From NCBI GenBank assembly GCA_031283515.1, contig JAITBS010000219.1, forward strand, positions 1 to 6,915: a stretch of DNA of 6,915 bases, written 5' to 3'. Below are positions 1-5,767 of the stretch, one piece after another (position 1 is the stretch's first letter; each line of letters starts with the position of its first letter). The stretch comes from Planctomycetaceae bacterium. GTDB taxonomy: Bacteria > Planctomycetota > Planctomycetia > Pirellulales > Thermoguttaceae. A program made the translations under genes and the position numbers. The notes below the pieces were generated by a model. That model was given only the letters and a program-made list of their open reading frames with translations, ran no database searches and had not been told where the DNA came from.

Positions 1-2
1 GT

Positions 3-566
3 CTTGAAGAAATTTGGGAATTACACAACGAATCTATCCGGTATTTAACGGAACAAGGCAATGCTCATCTGATACCGTTTCATCCTGATTTTCCATGGGG
101 CAATATTCCGTCAACTGATCCGTTTTCGGAACAAAAAGTGTTGGCGTTTGAAGTTTTCCAAAATTCGGGTTCTCGATCTCTTAGTAAATATGTCCGCAGT
201 TTTTTTCTTTGGTCTCAATGGTGGTTGTATTGGCAGTTTTTTCGTCCGTTTTTCTGGGTTAACAAAACAATTCAGGAACAAGTTGAGATGAGACGACTTG
301 TTTTACCGCAGGAATTGCCGCCGGATTACGAAAAATATTTTGTCCATTGGTCACCGAAAAAACAATCGGACGGATTCGAACCGTTAGAACGTATAAAACT
401 ATTTCATGAAACGAAATTTAACCACAACACAGAAGAACCGGACGCCAAATCATTGTATTCCCGTGAATATGCTGTTGAACCGAAACCGAATCGTAACAAT
501 AATTTAATTGTATTGATATTTATATTTTTGTTTCTTTTCTTCTTCGGAATTTATTTGTTTTGGTGA
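3..566 (+). CDS. Partial gene (5' end outside window): protein with C-terminal membrane anchor, function unknown
   Basis: The reading frame is open from the left edge, so these 187 codons are the C-terminal part of a longer protein. The GTG at 138 is an internal valine codon, not a likely start. An aromatic-rich stretch (YVRSFFLWSQWWLYWQFF, about residues 64-81 of the visible part) could be membrane-associated or amphipathic. A charged soluble segment of about 70 residues follows, then a polar Asn/Pro/Lys linker. The last 20 or so residues (LIVLIFIFLFLFFFGIYLFW) form a strongly hydrophobic helix ending at the stop codon, as in a tail-anchored or multi-pass membrane protein. I do not recognise the family and propose no function. 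The next gene starts 88 bp downstream on the same strand, so co-transcription is possible. The gene call is fairly secure; its role is unknown. Confidence 0.75.
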   Translation, partial: LEEIWELHNESIRYLTEQGNAHLIPFHPDFPWGNIPSTDPFSEQKVLAFEVFQNSGSRSLSKYVRSFFLWSQWWLYWQFFRPFFWVNKTIQEQVEMRRLVLPQELPPDYEKYFVHWSPKKQSDGFEPLERIKLFHETKFNHNTEEPDAKSLYSREYAVEPKPNRNNNLIVLIFIFLFLFFFGIYLFW

Positions 567-654
567 TGGTTTGGATTGATATTTGCATTTTTATTTATTT
601 TCTTTTTTAGCGTACTGAAATATTACAAATTTGGGTATTGTCGAAATTGTTACA

Positions 655-1692
655 ATGATTTATTTATTGAGATTATTTTTTATTATTTGGTTTGGAATGT
701 TTGGAGTTACGGGATTTAGTGCGGCTTCAAACGATGTCTGGAAAACAACCGTCAGTGTTCAATGGCAAGAAACACCGCTTAGTGAATCATTGAAACGCCT
801 CGCGGAAACACAAAAAATAGGACTCCTTATTGACCGGCGTCTCGATCCGTCAACTCCAATCCATTTCGAATCAACCGGACAACCCTTAGGAAAAATGTTG
901 CAACAATTAGCCGCATCACTCGATTGCGGTTGTGTTTTATTTGAATCAACCGTTTATCTCGGCACTAAAGAATCGGCAACAATATTACCGGTTTTACTTT
1001 CAGAACAACAACATCGGTTGGAAAAATTAACACCGCGCCGTGTTGCAATATTTCACCGTAAAAAAACACTCCTTATTCCGTTCCTTTCCGAACCAAAAGA
1101 AGTTTTGCAAAAATTAGCGTTGCAAAATAATTTCCGTTGGAAAAATCCTGAAATATTACCGCATGATTTATGGGACGAAAAATCACTCAATAATCTTTCA
1201 CTGAATGAATTGTTAACCGTATTACTGATTGGTTTTGAGATGACTTTTGAAATGGAAGATGAAGGGGAACTCTTGGTTATCGTTCCGTTATCACAGCGGA
1301 AATCATTATCGTCTTCGTCCGCAAATACGGAAAACACTTTCGAAAATACGGAACAGAATACTCAGAATATTCACGAACAAAAAAATCAAGAAGTTCAAAA
1401 AGTACAGAAAATACCCGACACGCAAAATGTATCAAAAATTCCTCTTGCTCAACGGCGTTTTACACTTAAAGTTGAAAACCAGCGGCTTGATATACTGTTA
1501 CAATCACTTGCGGAACGGCTTCATTTGAAATTGGACGTCAATGAAAAATCGCTTACGGACAAAGGCGTACAACCGGACAATCGCGTTTCATTCGAAGTAA
1601 AAAACGTAACAGCCGCCCAATTGTTTCGGGCAATTCTTCGCCCCTTGAAACTGGACTTTCAAATTAAAGACGAAACTCTTCATGTTTGGTAA
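655..1692 (+). CDS. Exported protein with three STN/secretin-N-like repeats
   Basis: Encodes 345 residues from the ATG at 655. An in-frame TTG at 631 would add eight residues, but the ATG places a typical signal peptide (MIYLLRLFFIIWFGMFGVTG) at the N-terminus, with cleavage likely near FSA-A at residues 23-24. Neither start has a Shine-Dalgarno sequence. Three segments share the pattern beta strand, 'pLseaLkrLaeq', beta strand, then a second 'plgkmLqqLa' helix: about residues 33-103, 137-211 and 268-345. The pattern matches the small STN domain found before secretins and TonB-dependent receptors, and in stand-alone planctomycetal exported proteins. No secretin barrel or TonB plug follows, so this is probably a periplasmic binding or scaffolding protein. 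Residues 213-266 are a low-complexity Asn/Gln/Glu/Lys linker between repeats two and three. The gene ends 15 bp before the foldback element. Domain assignment rests on pattern recognition only; the biological role is unknown. Confidence 0.8.
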   Translation: MIYLLRLFFIIWFGMFGVTGFSAASNDVWKTTVSVQWQETPLSESLKRLAETQKIGLLIDRRLDPSTPIHFESTGQPLGKMLQQLAASLDCGCVLFESTVYLGTKESATILPVLLSEQQHRLEKLTPRRVAIFHRKKTLLIPFLSEPKEVLQKLALQNNFRWKNPEILPHDLWDEKSLNNLSLNELLTVLLIGFEMTFEMEDEGELLVIVPLSQRKSLSSSSANTENTFENTEQNTQNIHEQKNQEVQKVQKIPDTQNVSKIPLAQRRFTLKVENQRLDILLQSLAERLHLKLDVNEKSLTDKGVQPDNRVSFEVKNVTAAQLFRAILRPLKLDFQIKDETLHVW

Positions 1693-1706
1693 ATTATTTT
1701 ATTTGT
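1693..1706 (+). repeat. Left copy of flanking direct repeat (putative target-site duplication)
   Basis: ATTATTTTATTTGT occurs here and identically at 1991-2004. The 11 bases ATTTTATTTGT abut the terminal inverted repeats exactly on both sides; the other three bases overlap the outer end of the right inverted repeat. The sequence is AT-rich, which weakens it slightly, but an exact match positioned precisely at both element ends is unlikely by chance. Confidence 0.7.
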
Positions 1707-1728
1707 AATATGTCAGTGGACTATTTGT
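1707..1728 (+). repeat. Left terminal inverted repeat of the foldback element
   Basis: These 22 bases match the reverse complement of 1972-1993 at 19 positions. The uninterrupted core is TCAGTGGA at 1713-1720, and TTTGT at the inner end is also shared. Confidence 0.85.
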
Positions 1729-1739
1729 TTTTCCCATTA

Positions 1740-1753
1740 GCCCCGATAGGGGC
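1740..1753. repeat. Palindrome P1 in the foldback element
   Basis: GCCCC-GATA-GGGGC: perfect 5-bp arms around a 4-base loop. It is the diverged inverted counterpart of the palindrome at 1941-1953. Confidence 0.85.
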
Positions 1754-1765
1754 GTCAGGATTATA

Positions 1766-1786
1766 ACCCGCCCCAACGGGGCGGGT
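1766..1786. repeat. Palindrome P2 in the foldback element
   Basis: ACCCGCCCC (1766-1774) pairs perfectly with GGGGCGGGT (1778-1786) around the loop AAC. It is the strongest hairpin in the window. No T-run follows on either strand, so it is not a canonical intrinsic terminator, although it could still slow RNA polymerase or block exonucleases downstream of the STN-like gene. It is the inverted counterpart of 1909-1927. Confidence 0.9.
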
Positions 1787-1808
1787 AAAAATTCCTCTCC
1801 AACCCAAC

Positions 1809-1821
1809 GCCCTGAAAGGGC
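1809..1821. repeat. Palindrome P3 in the foldback element
   Basis: GCCCT-GAA-AGGGC: perfect 5-bp arms. It is the exact reverse complement of the palindromes at 1872-1884 and 1941-1953. Confidence 0.85.
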
Positions 1822-1871
1822 AACGGGAAAGGATTAAAATGACATTCCGTTCTGTTCAAAAATTTCCTATC

Positions 1872-1884
1872 GCCCTTTCAGGGC
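1872..1884. repeat. Palindrome P4 in the foldback element
   Basis: GCCCT-TTC-AGGGC, identical to 1941-1953 and the exact reverse complement of 1809-1821. It mirrors P3 across the element centre. Confidence 0.85.
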
Positions 1885-1908
1885 TTATTAACTAGGGAGG
1901 ATTTGTAA

Positions 1909-1927
1909 CCCACCACGTTGGGGTGGG
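1909..1927. repeat. Palindrome P5 in the foldback element
   Basis: CCCACC (1909-1914) pairs with GGTGGG (1922-1927) around a 7-base loop. With its right-hand flank (1908-1953) it aligns to the reverse complement of 1740-1786 at 38 of 47 columns, including the shared spacer start TATAATC. Confidence 0.8.
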
Positions 1928-1940
1928 CTATAATCTTAAC

Positions 1941-1953
1941 GCCCTTTCAGGGC
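1941..1953. repeat. Palindrome P6 in the foldback element
   Basis: GCCCT-TTC-AGGGC, identical to P4 and the positional mirror of P1. Confidence 0.85.
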
Positions 1954-1971
1954 TACCTATTGTTGTTATCT

Positions 1972-1993
1972 ACAAAAATTCCACTGATATATT
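1972..1993 (-). repeat. Right terminal inverted repeat of the foldback element
   Basis: This is the inverted partner of 1707-1728, with core TCCACTGA at 1980-1987. Read on the minus strand it starts AATATATCAGTGGAATTTTT, and the TCAGTGGAATTTT part recurs exactly at 6890-6902. Confidence 0.85.
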
Positions 1994-2004
1994 ATTTTAT
2001 TTGT
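1991..2004 (+). repeat. Right copy of flanking direct repeat (putative target-site duplication)
   Basis: Identical to 1693-1706. Positions 1994-2004 lie immediately outside the right terminal inverted repeat. An 11-bp duplication is within the range reported for some IS4-group elements such as IS231, but this does not assign the element to that group. Confidence 0.7.
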
Positions 2005-2033
2005 TGTTTTATTGTTTCTGTTATAATATTTTT

Positions 2034-2834
2034 TTATTTTTTCTTTTTTTCGGCAACTTTCTTTTGGTATTCATCGAACGAAATCATCGTAAAGGTACGC
2101 CGAAATTCTTTTGCCTGTTCAATTCGTTTTGTGTCGGTGTGATCCAGACGTAAAATAATTTTGTGTGAACTCTGTGCTTTGTCCGGTTTGGCAATCGGTG
2201 CTTTGCCTTTGGGAAAAACCGAAACGGAAATCCGTGACGCAAACCGTTTTTTTTCGCGGAGAATCCGATTCACCTCAAGACGAACCAACATTGTCGTTAA
2301 TCGCGGATCAATCCGAAGATGGAGATAACACACCCAATCACAAGAATCAAAATATTGTTTTACTATTTCAGAATCCGCCAAAACGTGTGTTACCAAAAGG
2401 TAATCAATCCAAGGCGATTGAAGAGCAAGAGTTCCCGATACTTCCTCATACTCCGTTTGAAAAACAGGTTTTACGGCAAAAGCATTGAACGTGTTCGGAT
2501 CAAGCTCAGGACTGGTCATCACTTGTTGACGTAACAACTCGACTCGCCTTTTTGTTTCAGCAGCATCAAGTTGTGTTTGAATCCGTAAAACCGGATCAAG
2601 AATTACAAAAATCTGCCGATCAGAATCAAAAAACGTAATTTCACCATTCTCATCAATCAAACTGATAAAATTACCGTTCAATAAAAAAATGGTACTTGTA
2701 ATTTTTTCCGGTGAACCTTCAACTTGTATTTCATTATCAATACGAAATTCAGCAGCACCGGAATATAAAATTCCCAAAAATAGAAAAAAGAAATTTGCAA
2801 ATAAAATAAATTGTTTCCTGAATTGTTTGTTCAT
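2034..2834 (-). CDS. Exported protein of unknown function, resembling planctomycetal hypotheticals
   Basis: Encodes 266 residues from the ATG at 2834 (minus strand). The frame stays open to an ATG at 2933, and another lies at 2849. I prefer 2834 or 2849 because either puts a good signal peptide at the N-terminus (MNKQFRKQFILFANFFFLFL, cleavage near SGA-A at residues 25-28); the longer form would bury it. No Shine-Dalgarno sequence supports any of them. The mature part opens with an extended beta-rich region (about 35-85) containing LLNGNFISLIDENGEITFFD. It continues with a helical region containing SPWIDYLL and a QYFDSCDWVCYLHLRIDPR segment (about 159-178). The tail is basic and ends KKVAEKKKK. 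The pattern recalls uncharacterised exported proteins of planctomycetes, from memory only, and no catalytic motif is evident. It is convergent with the STN-like gene and divergent from the lyase gene. Confidence 0.75.
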   Translation of the reverse strand: MNKQFRKQFILFANFFFLFLGILYSGAAEFRIDNEIQVEGSPEKITSTIFLLNGNFISLIDENGEITFFDSDRQIFVILDPVLRIQTQLDAAETKRRVELLRQQVMTSPELDPNTFNAFAVKPVFQTEYEEVSGTLALQSPWIDYLLVTHVLADSEIVKQYFDSCDWVCYLHLRIDPRLTTMLVRLEVNRILREKKRFASRISVSVFPKGKAPIAKPDKAQSSHKIILRLDHTDTKRIEQAKEFRRTFTMISFDEYQKKVAEKKKK

Positions 2835-3050
2835 CGTAATTATTTTCATCGTATTATTTGGGGTAATTTTTATTTTTGAATACAAAAGGTTTGAGGTTCT
2901 TGTTAGGATTCCCGAAACGAATCGTTTCTTCAAATTGAAATGATAACATTCTATCCGCTTTTAATGCAATACCAATTCTGAAAAATTATTCATTTAAAAT
3001 GATTCATTGACCGAAATAATGCGTTCACTCGTAATGATTGCGGAAATAAC

Positions 3051-3086
3051 TTGAATAATATTTTGAATAACATTTTAAATAATATA
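3051..3086 (+). repeat. Three degenerate 12-bp tandem repeats upstream of the lyase gene
   Basis: The units are TTGAATAATATT (3051-3062), TTGAATAACATT (3063-3074) and TTAAATAATATA (3075-3086). They lie about 100-130 bp before the lyase start. In-phase copies could bind a regulator, but in such AT-rich sequence slippage-generated low complexity is equally likely. Confidence 0.6.
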
Positions 3087-3171
3087 CTTCATTTTGATTG
3101 ATTTTAAAATAAAATTTGATAAAAATATAGAGTAATTTTGTTATTTTTAAAATTTATGTTCTTTAACCTAT

Positions 3172-3176
3172 GAGGG
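3172..3176 (+). promoter_or_regulatory. Ribosome binding site of the lyase gene
   Basis: GAGGG, 7 bases before the ATG at 3184, fixes that start. It is the only clear Shine-Dalgarno match among the complete genes of the window. Confidence 0.75.
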
Positions 3177-3183
3177 AATTGTT

Positions 3184-5712
3184 ATGTTTTTTCATGCGTA
3201 TCTGAAAATTTTTGTTGTATTCCTTAGTGTTTTTTACAGTTTTGTTGTTCTGTCTGTTGCGTCGGAAATGAGATTGGATGAATCGCCGACCAAAACCGGA
3301 GAATGGGGACGCCGACCTTTCAATGCTCAAACCGTTACTGTTACACCGCCGAATTTTGCATGGCGGCCTGTTAAAGGGATTGAGCGTTGGGAACTCATCG
3401 TTCAGGATGCGGCAAACAAAATTGTGTACGAAATTAAAGATTGGCAATTCAATGTGCATACGCCGCCTGTTGTTTTGGAAGCGGGGAATTATATTTGGAA
3501 ATATCGGGGGTTTACCTCAAACGAGTCGGCTACCGCTTGGAGTCAGGAACAAACATTTACCGTTCCGAAAAACGCTCGTTCGATGCCGTTGCCGGTACGA
3601 AGTGAATTATTGAAACGGATTCCATCGGAACATCCGCGAATCTTTGTTCGTCCCGAAGGAATGATGCGGTTACGGGAACTTGCGAAAAACGAACTTTCCG
3701 GTGAATACAACAGTCTTGTCAAACGTTGTGATCAACTGTTGAAGAATCCGCCGGAGACAACAGAGCCGGTGCTTTATCAGAACAAAAACGCATGGAAAAA
3801 CGAATTGGAGACATGGTGGGGTAATCGTACAAAAACGATTGCTGTTCTCGAAAATGCCGCAACGCTCGCCTTTGTCTGGAATCTTGACGGCAATGAACAT
3901 TATGCGGAACTGGCGAAAAAACTGTTACTTGCGGCGGCGTTATGGGATCCCAAAGGCGCAACCGGTTACCGTTACAATGACGAAGCCGGAATGCCGTTTG
4001 CGTACCATTTTGCCCGAACTTACACGTTTATCAACGCCAAACTAACAGAAGAGGAAAAACAAACTTGTCGTAACGTAATGAAAATTCGCGGGGAAGAGAT
4101 GTATCATTATCTTTGTCCGAAACAACTTTGGAATCCTTACGATTCTCATGCGAATCGGGCATGGCATTTTCTTGGTGAAGCCGGATTATCGTTTCACGGT
4201 GAAATTGCCGAAGCCGATGATTGGATTTGGTTTGCGATGAACAAATTTTATGCAGTTTATCCTGTGTGGAGTGATGATGATGGAGGTTGGCATGAAGGAG
4301 TTTCTTATTGGAGTTCGTACCAAATCCGATTTTGTTGGTGGGCGGACGCAATGTCGGCGGCGTTTGGTATTAACGCTTTTGAAAAACCATATTATTCGCA
4401 AATCGGTTATTATCCGATGTACTTGATGCCGCCGGGAAGTATTGGCGGTTGTCTTGGCGACCTCAATCAGGAATATAAATCGGCTTCCTGTCTCGAACTC
4501 GTTGATATTGTAGCGATGCAAGCGGCGAATCCGTATTGGCGTTGGTATGTCGATGCACATAAAACTTTCAAAACTCCGGCGAATTATTATACATTTATTC
4601 GGAAAGCCTCCATGATTGATCGCGGGATTGATAAATCGGCGTTCAAAGCCAAAGAACCGGCTGATTTACCGGTATCGAAATGGTTCAAAGGAACCGGTCT
4701 TGTTACATTGAACACAACATTACTTAATTCTGAGAACAATATTCAAGTTCAGTTCAAATCTGCTCCGGCACCGTTTGGTAGTTTTTCGCACGGTTATGAC
4801 GCTAATAATTCGTACATTTTTTCGGCGTGGAACGAAAATCTGTTGATTAATTCGGGACGCCGTGATTATTACGGCAGCCCGCATCACACAAACTGGATGT
4901 GGTCAACCCGATCCGAAAATAATATTACGGTTGATGGCATCGGACAACTCAAACGAAGTAACGAAGCAATCGGAGAAATTATTCGTTTCGAAAGTCTTCA
5001 ATTTGACGATGGAGCTCAATATGATATTGTAATCGGCGAAGCCTCCGCCGGTTATCGTATTGAAAAAGGAGTTTCGGAAGAACTTGTACAAAAATATTCC
5101 GGCGGCAAAATTCTGGAATATTTCCGTCGGCATCTTGTTTTTTTGAAACCGGATGTTCTGGCGGTTTATGACCGGCTCAAGTCGGTAAAACCGGCAACAT
5201 TCGAATATTGGCTTCATGCCAAGAATCCGTTTCAGCCATTGGAAAACTATTTTCCAAACGGAAAATCATTGGCAAATGCTAACGTTTTTGCGGAATATAT
5301 TCATAACCGTCTTGGGAAGATTAAACTGAATGCTCCTGAATCAGCCGATTTGTTCGAACCAATAACGCAACAACAAGGAATTGGTATTCTGGTCAACAAG
5401 GTTGCCTGCCGTGTTGATTTTTTGTTACCGGAAGGTTTGACGTTTACACAGACAAATCAATACGATCCGAATCCGCAACCAAAAATTTCGATACGGGAAT
5501 GGCATTTAACAGCGGCAACACCCAAACCGCAACAAGATATTGAATTTCTTCTTATTGCCAGACCTTGGAGAGTTACGAAAACGGATTCTATTCCGGTTCT
5601 TGACGCCCGATATGAACGGCAAGGTAATGAATTACGGCTTTACATCAAAAGCAACGGCAAACAACGAACAATTCATTTTCCCAATAATTCCGATGCAGTT
5701 ACGGTAAAATAA
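3184..5712 (+). CDS. Exported DUF4962 / heparinase II-III-like putative polysaccharide lyase
   Basis: Encodes 842 residues, a usual length for this architecture. A signal peptide occupies about residues 1-26 (cleavage near S-V-A/S). An Ig/FN3-like N-terminal module follows (about 50-128, PPNFAWRPV to WSQEQTFTV), as in DUF4962 proteins. Next comes an alpha/alpha-toroid (about 140-480), then the heparinase II/III-like beta-sandwich (about 500-840). Family landmarks include SHANRAW with His322, DDGGWHEGVSYW with Tyr375, SFSHGYDANNSY with His536, and YYGSPHHTNW followed by ENNITVDGIGQ (578-588). In characterised members a His/Tyr pair removes the uronate C5 proton and cleaves the glycan by beta-elimination; His322, Tyr375 and His536 are the natural candidates by motif position. 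Two positions that often bind zinc look replaced (Tyr538, Asn556). The substrate cannot be told: glycosaminoglycan, alginate-like or another uronate polymer. It is probably periplasmic or secreted. The gene has its own ribosome binding site and is followed 55 bp later by the UPF0489 gene. Confidence 0.9.
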   Translation: MFFHAYLKIFVVFLSVFYSFVVLSVASEMRLDESPTKTGEWGRRPFNAQTVTVTPPNFAWRPVKGIERWELIVQDAANKIVYEIKDWQFNVHTPPVVLEAGNYIWKYRGFTSNESATAWSQEQTFTVPKNARSMPLPVRSELLKRIPSEHPRIFVRPEGMMRLRELAKNELSGEYNSLVKRCDQLLKNPPETTEPVLYQNKNAWKNELETWWGNRTKTIAVLENAATLAFVWNLDGNEHYAELAKKLLLAAALWDPKGATGYRYNDEAGMPFAYHFARTYTFINAKLTEEEKQTCRNVMKIRGEEMYHYLCPKQLWNPYDSHANRAWHFLGEAGLSFHGEIAEADDWIWFAMNKFYAVYPVWSDDDGGWHEGVSYWSSYQIRFCWWADAMSAAFGINAFEKPYYSQIGYYPMYLMPPGSIGGCLGDLNQEYKSASCLELVDIVAMQAANPYWRWYVDAHKTFKTPANYYTFIRKASMIDRGIDKSAFKAKEPADLPVSKWFKGTGLVTLNTTLLNSENNIQVQFKSAPAPFGSFSHGYDANNSYIFSAWNENLLINSGRRDYYGSPHHTNWMWSTRSENNITVDGIGQLKRSNEAIGEIIRFESLQFDDGAQYDIVIGEASAGYRIEKGVSEELVQKYSGGKILEYFRRHLVFLKPDVLAVYDRLKSVKPATFEYWLHAKNPFQPLENYFPNGKSLANANVFAEYIHNRLGKIKLNAPESADLFEPITQQQGIGILVNKVACRVDFLLPEGLTFTQTNQYDPNPQPKISIREWHLTAATPKPQQDIEFLLIARPWRVTKTDSIPVLDARYERQGNELRLYIKSNGKQRTIHFPNNSDAVTVK

Positions 5713-5767
5713 TGAAGTTAAGAGTATTACTCTGAAATGTTATAAAAAAATATAATTCGTTTCGTTT

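Larger units (their letters stand above)
1707..1993. mobile_element. 287-bp foldback, MITE-like non-coding element with internal palindromes
   Basis: The two ends are inverted repeats of 22 bp matching at 19 positions (1707-1728 against the reverse complement of 1972-1993), with a perfect core TCAGTGGA. The exact sequence ATTTTATTTGT lies immediately outside both ends (1696-1706 and 1994-2004), as expected for a target-site duplication. Inside are six short GC-rich palindromes, unlike the AT-rich surroundings. The right half is a diverged inverted copy of the left half, with the axis near 1847. There is no credible coding sequence inside, so movement would need a transposase in trans. Its site between two convergent stop codons is typical of REP/BIME or MITE insertions, and transcripts crossing it could fold into a long hairpin and help terminate both genes. 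Boundaries are uncertain by a few bases because the flanks are AT-rich. No known family can be named from the sequence alone. Confidence 0.8.
2835..3183. promoter_or_regulatory. Divergent intergenic region between unknown exported protein and lyase genes
   Basis: These 349 bases hold no credible gene and are very AT-rich. They must contain the promoters of the minus-strand exported protein and the plus-strand lyase unless transcription enters from elsewhere. I could not pick a convincing -35/-10 pair: many AT-rich hexamers fit weakly, for example TTGATT at 3094 with TGATAA at 3117. The one distinct structure is the 12-bp tandem repeat at 3051-3086. Confidence 0.5.

Noticed and set aside
1740..1953. 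CRISPR array
   Set aside because: The palindromes are short, differ in sequence, alternate in orientation and are irregularly spaced. The mirrored layout and inverted ends fit a foldback element instead.
1918..2153. Two overlapping plus-strand open frames of about 75 codons reading out of palindrome P5
   Set aside because: They begin inside the foldback element, read through its palindromes and the poly-T tract, and overlap the 3' end of the minus-strand gene. They have no ribosome binding site and no protein-like pattern; such frames are common artefacts of palindromic repeats.
2835..2933. Longer N-terminus (start at 2933) for the minus-strand exported protein
   Set aside because: It would bury the signal peptide about 35 residues in. 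The extra residues have no recognisable pattern and there is no ribosome binding site at 2933.
2165..2943. Plus-strand open frames opposite the minus-strand exported-protein gene
   Set aside because: They are antisense shadows. The minus-strand frame has a signal peptide and a coherent protein pattern; the plus-strand frames do not.
3278..5217. Several open frames on both strands inside the lyase gene
   Set aside because: All overlap the 842-codon lyase frame, which has a signal peptide, a ribosome binding site and family motifs throughout. The others lack any of these.
5721..5733. AGAGTA-T-TACTCT palindrome after the lyase stop codon as a terminator
   Set aside because: The stem is short and AT-rich with a one-base loop, and no T-run follows, so it would not make a stable terminator hairpin.
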